The notes under the pieces were generated by a model. That model did no database searches, was not told the DNA's origin, and was given only the letters and a program-made list of their open reading frames with translations. 64,000 bases of DNA from NCBI RefSeq assembly GCF_014202425.1, contig NZ_JACHGT010000003.1, positions 558,001 through 622,000 on the forward strand, in the 5' to 3' direction. Source of the stretch: Phytomonospora endophytica (GTDB taxonomy: Bacteria; Actinomycetota; Actinomycetes; Mycobacteriales; Micromonosporaceae). The position numbers were made by a program, and so were the translations under genes. Of this stretch, positions 17,847-25,353 are shown piece after piece. The stretch's first letter is position 1; each line of letters opens with the position of its first letter.

Positions 17847-18061
17847 TCCCCGGCGCCGATCCGCTTGGCCAGCGCGCCGGGCGTCGGTGAGAGCAGGAAG
17901 TCGTCGAAGGTCAGTTCGACGCCGCTTCCGCGCGCCACCCCGCTCAGCACGCGGGTCGCGAGCAGTGAGTCGCCGCCCAGCTCGAAGAAGTCGGAGTCGG
18001 CGTTGATCTCCTCGATCTCCAGCACCCGGCGGAATATCGCGATCACCCCGTCGACGTTCAT
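17843..18061 (-). CDS. Free-standing acyl/peptidyl carrier protein
   Basis: A 72-residue carrier protein. The phosphopantetheine attachment site is the serine of GGDSLLA (Ser32), preceded by the usual FFELGG. Two flanking helices and a C-terminal TPGALAKRI helix complete a normal four-helix carrier domain. The GGDS form is typical of peptidyl rather than fatty-acid carrier proteins. Its start and stop overlap those of the adenylation protein and the amine oxidase by 4 bp each. The natural reading is that the adenylation protein loads an amino acid on it and the oxidase acts on the tethered substrate. Confidence 0.9.
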   Translation of the reverse strand: MNVDGVIAIFRRVLEIEEINADSDFFELGGDSLLATRVLSGVARGSGVELTFDDFLLSPTPGALAKRIGAGE

Positions 18062-19542
18062 CGTCTCGCCTCCCTCTCATAGCGCCGGTGCGTGGCCGCC
18101 CGGTCGACTTTTCCGCTCGCGGTGTGCGCGAGCTCTTCGACCACCGTCAGCCGCCCGGGCACCAGGTGGCCGGGGACGGTGGCGTGCAGGTGGGCCCGGA
18201 TCGCGGCGGGCAGCCCGTCGCGGGCGGCCCGGGCCGCGGGGACCACGTAGGCGGCCAGCACGGTCCGGCCGGCCGCGGTGGCGCCGGTGACGGCGACCGC
18301 CGCGACGTCGGGGTGGGCGCCGATGTGGGCCTCGACTTCGGCCGGGTCGACGCGGATCCCGCGGATCTTCAGCTCGGCGTCGAGCCGTCCGAGGTGCCGG
18401 AGCTGCCCGTCGGGGCGACGCTCGACGCGGTCGCCGGTGCGGAAGAAGCGCCCGGCGGGCAACGTGGTGAAGCGCTCGGTAGTCGCCTCGGGCAGTCCCG
18501 GGTAGCCCAGCGCGAGTGCCGGGCCGCCGATGAGGAGTTCGCCTTCGGCGGTGACGTGTTCGACGACGTGCGGCAGGGCGCGGCCGATCGGGACGGGTCC
18601 GCCGGTCTCGGTGGTGAGTTCGGCGGCGTGGGTGATGAGGGTGGTCTCGGTGCAGCCGTATGTGTTGAGGAGCCGTACACCGCCGGTGGGGAGGGCGTGC
18701 CAGTCGGTGAGCCGAGCCGGGTTCGCGGCCTCGCCGCCGATGATCAGGAGCCGCAGGGAGGGTGGCAGGGGATCTTCGGTGTGGGCCGGGTGGTCGGCGA
18801 GGTGGTGGACGAGTTCGTGCCAGTAGGCGGTGGGCAGGTCGGCGACGGTGATGCCGCGCGCGGCGATCATGCGCAGGAGGCGGGGGAAGGAGCCGGTGTG
18901 GGCTTCGTCGTCGAAGACGAGTGTCGCGCCCGCGGTGAGGGTCGGCAGGATCTCCTCGAAGCAGGTGTCCCAGCTCAGCGAGGCGAACTGGAGGACCCGG
19001 TCGGCGGGCGTGATCGCGAAGAGGTCGCGCAGGGAGGCCGTGGTCGCCGCGATGGCCATTCGGGGGGTGAGCACGGGTTTCGGGGCGCCGGTGGAGCCGG
19101 AGGTGAAGAGCACGTAGGCGGGGTCGTCGGGTCCGGTGGCGGCCGGTGTGACCGGTGCCGTGGGGGTGTCGGTGACGTCGATGGCGCGTGGCCCGTCGGG
19201 CGCCCGCTGTCCCTGGGCGGTGAGCAGGATCGTGCGGCATCCGGCGGCGGCCAGCATCGCCGCCTGGCGTTCGGGTGGGTAGGCCGGATCGATCGGGCAG
19301 TACGCGCCACCGGCGGTGAGGATCCCGAAGAGAGCGGCGACCGTCGCCGGGGTGCGCGAGGTGAGCACGGCGACCGTGCCCGGGTCGGGCCCGAGCGTCG
19401 CGGCGATGGCGTCGATCCGCTCGGCCAGTTCGGCGTGGCCGATGGGGTGCCCGTTATGGATGATCGCGGTGCCGCCGGTGTGCCGGTGCCCGGCGAGTGC
19501 CTCGACCAGGTCGCCGGTGTCCACTGTGGTCGTTACGGTCAC
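18058..19542 (-). CDS. Free-standing NRPS adenylation protein, basic amino acid predicted
   Basis: A 494-residue single-domain NRPS adenylation enzyme with A3 (TSGSTGAPK, residues 147-155), A5 (NTYGCTETT), A7 (RFFRTGDRVERR), A8 (GRLDAELKIRGIRVDP) and A10 (TASGKVDRA). Aligned by eye to the GrsA phenylalanine domain, the pocket residues read D192 T193 E196 D235 I267 G269 T294 L302 I303 plus the A10 lysine. Two acidic residues in the pocket (E196, D235) suggest a basic side chain such as lysine or beta-lysine, matching the aminomutase in the same operon. There is no condensation domain. It is coupled to the carrier protein by a 4-bp overlap. Confidence 0.88.
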   Translation of the reverse strand: MTVTTTVDTGDLVEALAGHRHTGGTAIIHNGHPIGHAELAERIDAIAATLGPDPGTVAVLTSRTPATVAALFGILTAGGAYCPIDPAYPPERQAAMLAAAGCRTILLTAQGQRAPDGPRAIDVTDTPTAPVTPAATGPDDPAYVLFTSGSTGAPKPVLTPRMAIAATTASLRDLFAITPADRVLQFASLSWDTCFEEILPTLTAGATLVFDDEAHTGSFPRLLRMIAARGITVADLPTAYWHELVHHLADHPAHTEDPLPPSLRLLIIGGEAANPARLTDWHALPTGGVRLLNTYGCTETTLITHAAELTTETGGPVPIGRALPHVVEHVTAEGELLIGGPALALGYPGLPEATTERFTTLPAGRFFRTGDRVERRPDGQLRHLGRLDAELKIRGIRVDPAEVEAHIGAHPDVAAVAVTGATAAGRTVLAAYVVPAARAARDGLPAAIRAHLHATVPGHLVPGRLTVVEELAHTASGKVDRAATHRRYEREARR

Positions 19543-19546
19543 GGCT

Positions 19547-20407
19547 TCAGTCCTCCTCGCGGGCGAGCCAGGACGCGGTCATCGCGCGTACCCGTCCGCC
19601 TTCGGGGTCGGTGTACTTGATCGCGGTGTACTCGCGGGCCCAGTCGCTGGTCAGGACCCGGAAGGGCGGTTCGGGGTCGGTGAGGGCGGTCACGATGTGT
19701 TCGGCGATCTCCCTTCCGGTCTGGGCACCGGGGTGGGCGCCGCGCGCGACCCAGTCGAGGTAGGGCTCCAAGACCCTGCGGTAGGGCCCGGCCTCGGTGA
19801 GCAGGGATTCGCGGGTGAGGCCGGAGTTGGCGCCGAAGGCGGTCTCGAACACGGGCCCGGGCTCGACCATGACCACGCGGACGCCCATGCCGGCCGCGGT
19901 GGGCGCGAGGCTCTCCATGAAGCCCTCGACGGCGAACTTCGCCGCCGAGTAGCCCTCGTTGAAGGGTTGTCCGATCAGGCCGCGGGTGCTGCCGACCGTC
20001 ACGATCCGCCCGCCCGCCGCGCGCAGGTGGGGCAGGCCGGCGCGGGTGACGGCGACGACGCCGAGGAAGTTGACCTCGATGACCTCGCGGTAGGTCGCCA
20101 GGTCGCAGGTCTCGATCGTGGCGAAGGTGTTGGCGCGGCCGGCGTTGTTGACCAGCGCGTCGAGGCGCCCGTAGGAGTCGGCGACGGCGGTGACGCACGC
20201 GGCGACGGATTCGGGGTCGGTGACGTCGAGGCGGCGGACGTCGACGGTGACCCCGGCTTCGGCGGCGGCTTTCAGCAGCGCGTCGGAGCGGGTGGTGTCG
20301 CGCATGGTGGCCACGACGGTGTAGCCGGCCTGTGCCGCCTGGACGGCGGCCGCGAGGCCGATTCCCGAGGAGGTTCCGGTGATGAGGACTACCCGGCCGG
20401 TGTTCAC
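19547..20407 (-). CDS. Short-chain dehydrogenase/reductase
   Basis: A 286-residue classical SDR. TGTSSGIG at residues 10-17 binds NAD(P), NNAG is at about 87-90, and Ser140, Tyr153 and Lys157 (YSAAK) form the catalytic triad. The C-terminal extension of about 80 residues is longer than the minimal SDR fold. It would reduce a carbonyl or imine, or oxidise an alcohol. Within the operon it could reduce an imine or aldehyde left by the amine oxidase. The GTG start at 20405-20407 overlaps the MFS stop by 4 bp; only 4 bp separate its stop from the adenylation gene. Confidence 0.85.
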   Translation of the reverse strand: MNTGRVVLITGTSSGIGLAAAVQAAQAGYTVVATMRDTTRSDALLKAAAEAGVTVDVRRLDVTDPESVAACVTAVADSYGRLDALVNNAGRANTFATIETCDLATYREVIEVNFLGVVAVTRAGLPHLRAAGGRIVTVGSTRGLIGQPFNEGYSAAKFAVEGFMESLAPTAAGMGVRVVMVEPGPVFETAFGANSGLTRESLLTEAGPYRRVLEPYLDWVARGAHPGAQTGREIAEHIVTALTDPEPPFRVLTSDWAREYTAIKYTDPEGGRVRAMTASWLAREED

Positions 20408-21693
20408 GTGGCGCTCACCTTCTCCTCGCCGTCGGCGGCGAGTGCCTCGGCGGCGGCCTTCTCCCGGTCGAGGCGGCGCTGACTCCCGGCGATGGGGATC
20501 CAGGCGAGGAAGGTGCCGATGAGGGTGGCGCCGACCATCGTGTACTTGGCGGCGTCGAGGATCCCGAGCGGGCCGTCGAGCTGTTCGACGACGATCCCGC
20601 CGAACAGGGCCGCGAGGGGGATGATGCCCCAGGTGACGGTGCGGAAGGCGGCGTGGGAGACGGCCTGGTCCTCGGCGGGGACGCGGGCCTGGCGGATCGC
20701 GGCGGTGCTGATGTTGTACCAGACCATCGTCATCCCGTAGCAGGTCAGCGTCGCGCCGAGCACGATCGCGGCGGGCAGCGCCGGTGCGAGCAGGACGCCG
20801 AGGCCGACGAAGGAGTGCAGGAAGATCGCCCAGGGCATGACCCGGGCGGCGCCGAACCAGCGGCTGACGCGCTGTGCGAGCAGTGCCCCGCCGACGGCGC
20901 CGAGGGCGGCCACGGACATCACGGTGCCGAAGACGCCGACCGAGAGGTTGAGGCCGCGGTAGGCGAGGATCGGCATGACGACGACGAAGATCGGGCCGCC
21001 GATGTTGGACAGCAGGGTGGCCAGCATCGTGCCGCGCAGGACGCGGTCGTTCCAGTTGAGGAGGAAGCCGCGCTTGAGGCGTGTCCGCATCGACTGGGAG
21101 CGGCCGGCGCCACCGCCGTAGGGGCGCATCGCGCGGATCCCGGCGGCCGACAGCAGGTAGGTGACGGCGTCGACGAGCAGCGAGGCGACGCCCATGAGCT
21201 GGTAGAGACCGGAGGCGATGGCCGGGCCGACGACCTCGGAGGTCGTTCGGCTGGTCTCCATGTTGGAGTAGGCCTTCACGCGGCCCTCGCCGGTGGTGAT
21301 CGCCGAGATCGTCGCGGTGTAGCCGATGTTGAAGAAGACCGAGGCCGCGCTGACCACGGCGACGCTCCCCCACACCAGCGGCACGCTGAGGACGTCCAGC
21401 CAGTAGGCCACCGGGAGCATCAAGATCACCGCGAAGCGGATGACGTCGCACCAGATCAGCGTCGAGCGGAGATTCCAGCGGTCGACGAGGACCCCGGCGA
21501 CGAGGCTGAGCAGCGGGATCGCGACCCACTGCGCCATGCCGACCAGGCCGACCTGGAAGGCGGAGGCGTCGAGGAAGAGGATCATGACCGTCGGGACGAC
21601 GAACATGTTGACCTTGTCGCCGACGTAGCTGACGGTCTGGCCTGCCCACAGGAGGTTGAAGTCGCGGCCGAGCCGGATCTTCGCGGCGCTCAC
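20404..21693 (-). CDS. MFS exporter of the biosynthetic operon
   Basis: A 429-residue major facilitator with about twelve hydrophobic segments, of the MFS_3/enterobactin-exporter-like type (LWAGQTVSYVGDKV at the N-terminus, conserved RWN between helices 2 and 3). It starts with GTG at 21691-21693, overlapping the upstream stop by 4 bp. Its position inside the biosynthetic operon suggests export of the product, which may also give self-resistance. No other resistance gene is visible in the locus. Confidence 0.82.
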   Translation of the reverse strand: MSAAKIRLGRDFNLLWAGQTVSYVGDKVNMFVVPTVMILFLDASAFQVGLVGMAQWVAIPLLSLVAGVLVDRWNLRSTLIWCDVIRFAVILMLPVAYWLDVLSVPLVWGSVAVVSAASVFFNIGYTATISAITTGEGRVKAYSNMETSRTTSEVVGPAIASGLYQLMGVASLLVDAVTYLLSAAGIRAMRPYGGGAGRSQSMRTRLKRGFLLNWNDRVLRGTMLATLLSNIGGPIFVVVMPILAYRGLNLSVGVFGTVMSVAALGAVGGALLAQRVSRWFGAARVMPWAIFLHSFVGLGVLLAPALPAAIVLGATLTCYGMTMVWYNISTAAIRQARVPAEDQAVSHAAFRTVTWGIIPLAALFGGIVVEQLDGPLGILDAAKYTMVGATLIGTFLAWIPIAGSQRRLDREKAAAEALAADGEEKVSAT

Positions 21694-22913
21694 GACTCGT
21701 CCTTGAGGCGGATCAGGTTGGCGCTCTTGCCGGTGCGCTCGTTGGTGATCGCCGCGTCGATGAGCCGGACCTCGAAGGACGAGGGGTCGTTCTGGAACAG
21801 CACGCCGGGTCCGAAGCCGCCGCTGAGGATGTGCGCGCGGAGCCGCTCGGCGAGGTCGGAGGCGGCGTCGCGGGCGGGCACCACCAGGATCTCCAGGTGG
21901 TCGAGCCTGGTCTCGAAAGTGGTCATGCGAAGCTGGATCCGCGACACGCCCGGCTGGACCGACAGGTCGCCGATGGTGGCGTCGACGTCGAGTCCGAAGC
22001 CGCGGAACAACACGATCCCGTCACGGCGGCCGAGGAGCCGCAGGGCCGGGCCGGGCTCGCCGCAGCGGCACACGACCCACTCCCCCGCGTCGCCGGTCTG
22101 GTAGCGCAGCACCGGGTTGAGGCCGTGCGGTTTGAGCGAGGTGAAGTCGATGAGCTGGTCGGGTCCGATGTGGACGAGCTGCGAGGGCAGCGGGTGCCAG
22201 GTGTCGTCGGGGCAGTCGGGAGTGTTGGTCGCGATCACCCAGGTCTCGGTGCTGCCGTAGAGGCCCCAGCGCCGCGCGTTGGGTGCGACGGCCGGGATGT
22301 CCTCATCGAGCTGGGGGTGCCAACCCTCGCCGAGCCACAGCACGGTCCGCAGGTCGGGGAGTTTCACGCCCGTCTCCCGCGCGTGCCCGAAGAGCTGGCG
22401 CAGCGTGCTCGGGGCGCCCCCGAAGGACGTGACCCGCCGCTTGGCGAAGAAGTCCAGCCACGCGTCGTACTCCGCGCGGCCGACCGCGCCCAGGCCGATC
22501 CCGGTGCAGCCGGTCAGGTCGGCGTAGGCGCTGACCAGGTAGTGGCCGCCCCACATCCGCCCGGCGCTCCAGCCGTTGACGAACAGGTCGTCGGGACCGA
22601 TGGGCTTCCACTGGTCGTGGACCTCGGACATGTACAGGCCGCTGGGCGCGAAGCCCAGTTGAGGGGAGCCCGTCGTGCCGCCGCTCTGGAACATCCAGGT
22701 CGCGCCCTCGTGGGCCCTGGGCTGGAGGTGGTCGAGGGCGATGTTGAGGTCTTCTTTGAACATCACCGGGACGTGCACGAGGTCTTCGAGGCTGTCGAGG
22801 GCCACGAGGTCGCTGTAGCGGTCGGCGAGCGCGGGGACCGTGCGCAGCCCGCCGAGCATCGCGCGGGCGGTGTCGCGTCCGCCGGGGTAGGTGGAGTGGA
22901 AGCCCGACATCAC
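21690..22913 (-). CDS. PaaK-like adenylate-forming enzyme
   Basis: A 407-residue protein of the phenylacetate-CoA ligase (PaaK) type. The phosphate-binding loop reads QSGGTTGSPQ (residues about 76-85), where the lysine usual after the proline is glutamine. GLYGSTE resembles the A5 motif, and RYQTGDAGEWV the A7 motif. The C-terminal NERTGKSAN could supply the A10 lysine. It should adenylate a carboxylic acid, possibly for transfer to the carrier protein or an amine. It is the third adenylate-forming enzyme of this operon. Overlaps with both neighbours are 4 bp. Substrate unknown. Confidence 0.75.
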   Translation of the reverse strand: MMSGFHSTYPGGRDTARAMLGGLRTVPALADRYSDLVALDSLEDLVHVPVMFKEDLNIALDHLQPRAHEGATWMFQSGGTTGSPQLGFAPSGLYMSEVHDQWKPIGPDDLFVNGWSAGRMWGGHYLVSAYADLTGCTGIGLGAVGRAEYDAWLDFFAKRRVTSFGGAPSTLRQLFGHARETGVKLPDLRTVLWLGEGWHPQLDEDIPAVAPNARRWGLYGSTETWVIATNTPDCPDDTWHPLPSQLVHIGPDQLIDFTSLKPHGLNPVLRYQTGDAGEWVVCRCGEPGPALRLLGRRDGIVLFRGFGLDVDATIGDLSVQPGVSRIQLRMTTFETRLDHLEILVVPARDAASDLAERLRAHILSGGFGPGVLFQNDPSSFEVRLIDAAITNERTGKSANLIRLKDES

Positions 22914-23911
22914 GCGCCGCCCTTCGCGGCGAACAGGCGTGCGTGGCCGGAGCGGTACGCCTCGAAGCGAGCGATGATCAGCTCACGCTGGATCCGGACG
23001 GCCTCGGGATCGGTCGGATCGGGGCACAGGATGCTGCCGTCGAGCTCGATCTCGGAGAAGTAGAAGCGCTCGCCGTCGTGCAGGAAGTCGACGCAGGCGA
23101 AGGGGACGGTGAGCTTGTCGCCGAAGTAGGCGACGGCCTCGGCGAGCTCGTCGGGCACGTCCACCCAGCGGACCTTCGCGCCGGTGCTGAACTGCGGGTA
23201 GAGGGCGCCGTCGCCGGGCGCGCGGAGCATGGCCCCGCGCGGCTCGCCGTCGATCATGAAGACGCGGTAGTCGGCGGTGCCGTTGCCCAGGTAGGGCTGG
23301 AAGACCATCGTGGTGTCGCCGCCGTGGGCGAGGCTGAGCAGGCCCCGCACGTCGTGGGAGTCGCGGGCCAGGTTGATCCCACGCGAGGAGCACCACCCGG
23401 CCGGTTTCGCGAAGGCCGGGTAGGGCAGGCCGGCGATGGCCGGTTCGTAGTCGTCGTAGACGAGGTCGCGGCCCGAGCCGATCCGGATCGTCGGCACCGA
23501 CGGCACCGGGCAGTCGGCGAAGCGGAACATCGTGGCGAGCTTGTCGTTGAACAGCACGGCCATGTCCGCCGGGTGCGGAAGGTAGAAGCCCGCCTCGTGG
23601 AGCACCTGGTACAGCGTCAGCTGGTTGAAGGTGTCGGCCGACTGGTAGGGCAGCGTGTACGGGGACGTGATGAACAGCGTCTCCTCGCGGGTGACGATCT
23701 CCCGGTCGATGTACACCTTGGGGCGCTTGGGGTCCATGGCGTCGATCACCACGGCCTCGGGGGCGACGCGCTCGAAGGTCAGGCCGATCTCCTTGGCGAG
23801 CTCGGCGTAGGTCTCCCAGAAGGCCGCGCTCCACTTGACTCTCGTGCGCGTCGACTCGCGATCTGGGAACAGCCAGATCATCCGCCGCAGGGTGCTCGTC
23901 AGCTCAGTCAT
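22910..23911 (-). CDS. ATP-grasp ligase, RimK-like
   Basis: The 333-residue protein is first in the nine-gene operon. A glutathione-synthetase-like fold is suggested by a central FAKPAGWCSSRGINLA stretch (nucleotide-binding loop), the acidic metal-binding segment FACVDFLHDGERFYFSEIELDG near residues 275-295 and the YRVFMIDGEP strand. The usual E-x-N at the metal site reads E-I-E-L-D-G here, a variant. ATP-grasp ligases of this type join a carboxylate to an amine through an acyl phosphate. It probably forms one amide bond of the product. The ATG is at 23909-23911, and the next ATP-grasp gene is divergent, 188 bp away. Confidence 0.75.
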   Translation of the reverse strand: MTELTSTLRRMIWLFPDRESTRTRVKWSAAFWETYAELAKEIGLTFERVAPEAVVIDAMDPKRPKVYIDREIVTREETLFITSPYTLPYQSADTFNQLTLYQVLHEAGFYLPHPADMAVLFNDKLATMFRFADCPVPSVPTIRIGSGRDLVYDDYEPAIAGLPYPAFAKPAGWCSSRGINLARDSHDVRGLLSLAHGGDTTMVFQPYLGNGTADYRVFMIDGEPRGAMLRAPGDGALYPQFSTGAKVRWVDVPDELAEAVAYFGDKLTVPFACVDFLHDGERFYFSEIELDGSILCPDPTDPEAVRIQRELIIARFEAYRSGHARLFAAKGGA

Positions 23912-23989
23912 CGCTCACCGATCCGGGTCGAGGGGAACCGCCGTGTCAGGCGGGGTGGAGACCGGGCGAGTCTGGCAACGACGCCTGCA

Positions 23990-24011
23990 GATCCGCTGCG
24001 GATCCGTTGCG
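23990..24011. promoter_or_regulatory. Adjacent 11-bp direct repeats in the divergent biosynthetic promoter
   Basis: GATCCGCTGCG (23990-24000) and GATCCGTTGCG (24001-24011) are back-to-back 11-bp repeats with one mismatch. A looser third copy, GATCTGTAGCG, lies at 24037-24047, and a 12-bp palindrome GCCGGGCCCGGC lies at 24013-24024. SARP regulators bind heptamer repeats spaced one helical turn (11 bp), so this is a candidate site for the SARP encoded at 5.4-8.1 kb. It sits in the 188-bp space between the two divergent ATP-grasp operons. Confidence 0.5.
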
Positions 24012-24099
24012 CGCCGGGCCCGGCCGATTCGTGGCGGATCTGTAGCGGCGACGGCGATCCTGGCCCGGTCGCGCATCTTCAGACCCGTGGAGGATTCCC

Positions 24100-25353
24100 A
24101 TGAGCTCGCCAAGGCACGTCGTGATCGTCGACGTGTACGCGCCCAACCGGCGCCTCGCCCCGGAGTTCGCCAAGGCCGGATACGAGGTCGTGCGGGTCCA
24201 GTCCACCCCCGAACCACCGCGGGTCTACCGGACCGGATTCGACCTGTCGCCCTATGCCGCCAACATCGTCCACAGTGGAGACGTCGCCGCCACGGTCGAC
24301 GCGCTGCGGGCCTACGCCCCCGAGGCGGTCGTCGCCGGCGGCGAGATGGGCGTCGAACTCGCCGACACCCTCAGCGAGGCCATGGGCCTGCTCACCAACG
24401 GCACGGCCTTGAGCCCGGCACGGCGCGACAAGTACGTGCAGATGGAGACCGTCCGGGCCGCCGGTCTGCGCGCGACGCGCCAGCTCCTGATCACCGACGC
24501 CGAGGAACTCGCCGAGTGGCATCGCGGGCTCGGCGGCCGGATCGTGGTCAAGCCCGTGCGCAGCGCCGCCGGGGACGGCGTCACGTTCTGCGACACCCCC
24601 GGGGAGTCGGTCGCCGCCTACCGGCGGATCCTCGGTGCCGAGAACGTCTTCTCCACCCGCAACGAGGGCGCGATCGCCCAGGAGTACCTGATCGGCGGCG
24701 AGTACGTCGTGGACACCGTCGGGCTCGACGGGCAGCACCACGTCACCGACCTGTGGAAGTACGAGAAGCTCAGCGCCAACGGCATCCCCGACCTCAGCTG
24801 CGGGATCCGCCTGCTGCCCCGGCGTGGACCGGTGCAGGAGCAGATCGTGCCCTACGCCCTCGACGTCCTCGACGCGCTCGGAATCCGGCACGGAGCGGCG
24901 CACATGGAGCTCAAACTGACCCCGGACGGCCCGTGCCTGGTCGAGGTCGGGGCCCGCACGGCCGGTTTCGACACGCCCTTCTACGCCACCGAGTGCATCG
25001 GGGAGGCGCAGATGGAGTGGGTCGTCGACGCCTACGTACGGCCCGAGCGTTTCGCCGCGCGCTGGAAGGACGACTACGAGCTGAAGCGGCACTTCATCTC
25101 GGCGCTCGCGGTGTCCACGGTGGACGCCGAACTGCGCTCCTACCCGCTGCTGGACCGGGTCGAGGCGCTGGAGAGCCTCTACGACGTGCGCCCGCTGGTG
25201 AAGCCGGGCGACCGGCTCACACCGACCGTGGACGACCTGTCCACGCCCTTCATCGCCAACTTCTGCCACCCGGTCGAGGAGATCGTCGACCGCGACTTCG
25301 GGACCTTCCGTCACCTCGACGGCGCGGGCTTCTACGACGTGGCGGAGTCGTGA
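24100..25353 (+). CDS. ATP-grasp ligase of the L-amino-acid ligase type
   Basis: A 417-residue ATP-grasp protein resembling L-amino-acid alpha-ligases such as BacD. The sequence VVKPVRSAAGDGV near residue 150 is the nucleotide-binding loop, GGEYVVDTVGLDG is a family hallmark, and MELKLTPDGPCLVEVGARTAG provides the metal-binding E and the substrate-side glycine loop. Such enzymes form dipeptides from free amino acids through an acyl phosphate. A GGAGGA site precedes the ATG. Its stop overlaps the next ATP-grasp start by one base (TGATG), so the two are coupled. It probably builds an amide bond of the locus product. Confidence 0.82.
   Translation: MSSPRHVVIVDVYAPNRRLAPEFAKAGYEVVRVQSTPEPPRVYRTGFDLSPYAANIVHSGDVAATVDALRAYAPEAVVAGGEMGVELADTLSEAMGLLTNGTALSPARRDKYVQMETVRAAGLRATRQLLITDAEELAEWHRGLGGRIVVKPVRSAAGDGVTFCDTPGESVAAYRRILGAENVFSTRNEGAIAQEYLIGGEYVVDTVGLDGQHHVTDLWKYEKLSANGIPDLSCGIRLLPRRGPVQEQIVPYALDVLDALGIRHGAAHMELKLTPDGPCLVEVGARTAGFDTPFYATECIGEAQMEWVVDAYVRPERFAARWKDDYELKRHFISALAVSTVDAELRSYPLLDRVEALESLYDVRPLVKPGDRLTPTVDDLSTPFIANFCHPVEEIVDRDFGTFRHLDGAGFYDVAES

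Noticed and set aside
24079-25314. 411-codon minus-strand frame over the first plus-strand ATP-grasp gene
   Set aside because: No motif, and the plus strand has a complete ATP-grasp protein with a ribosome-binding site.
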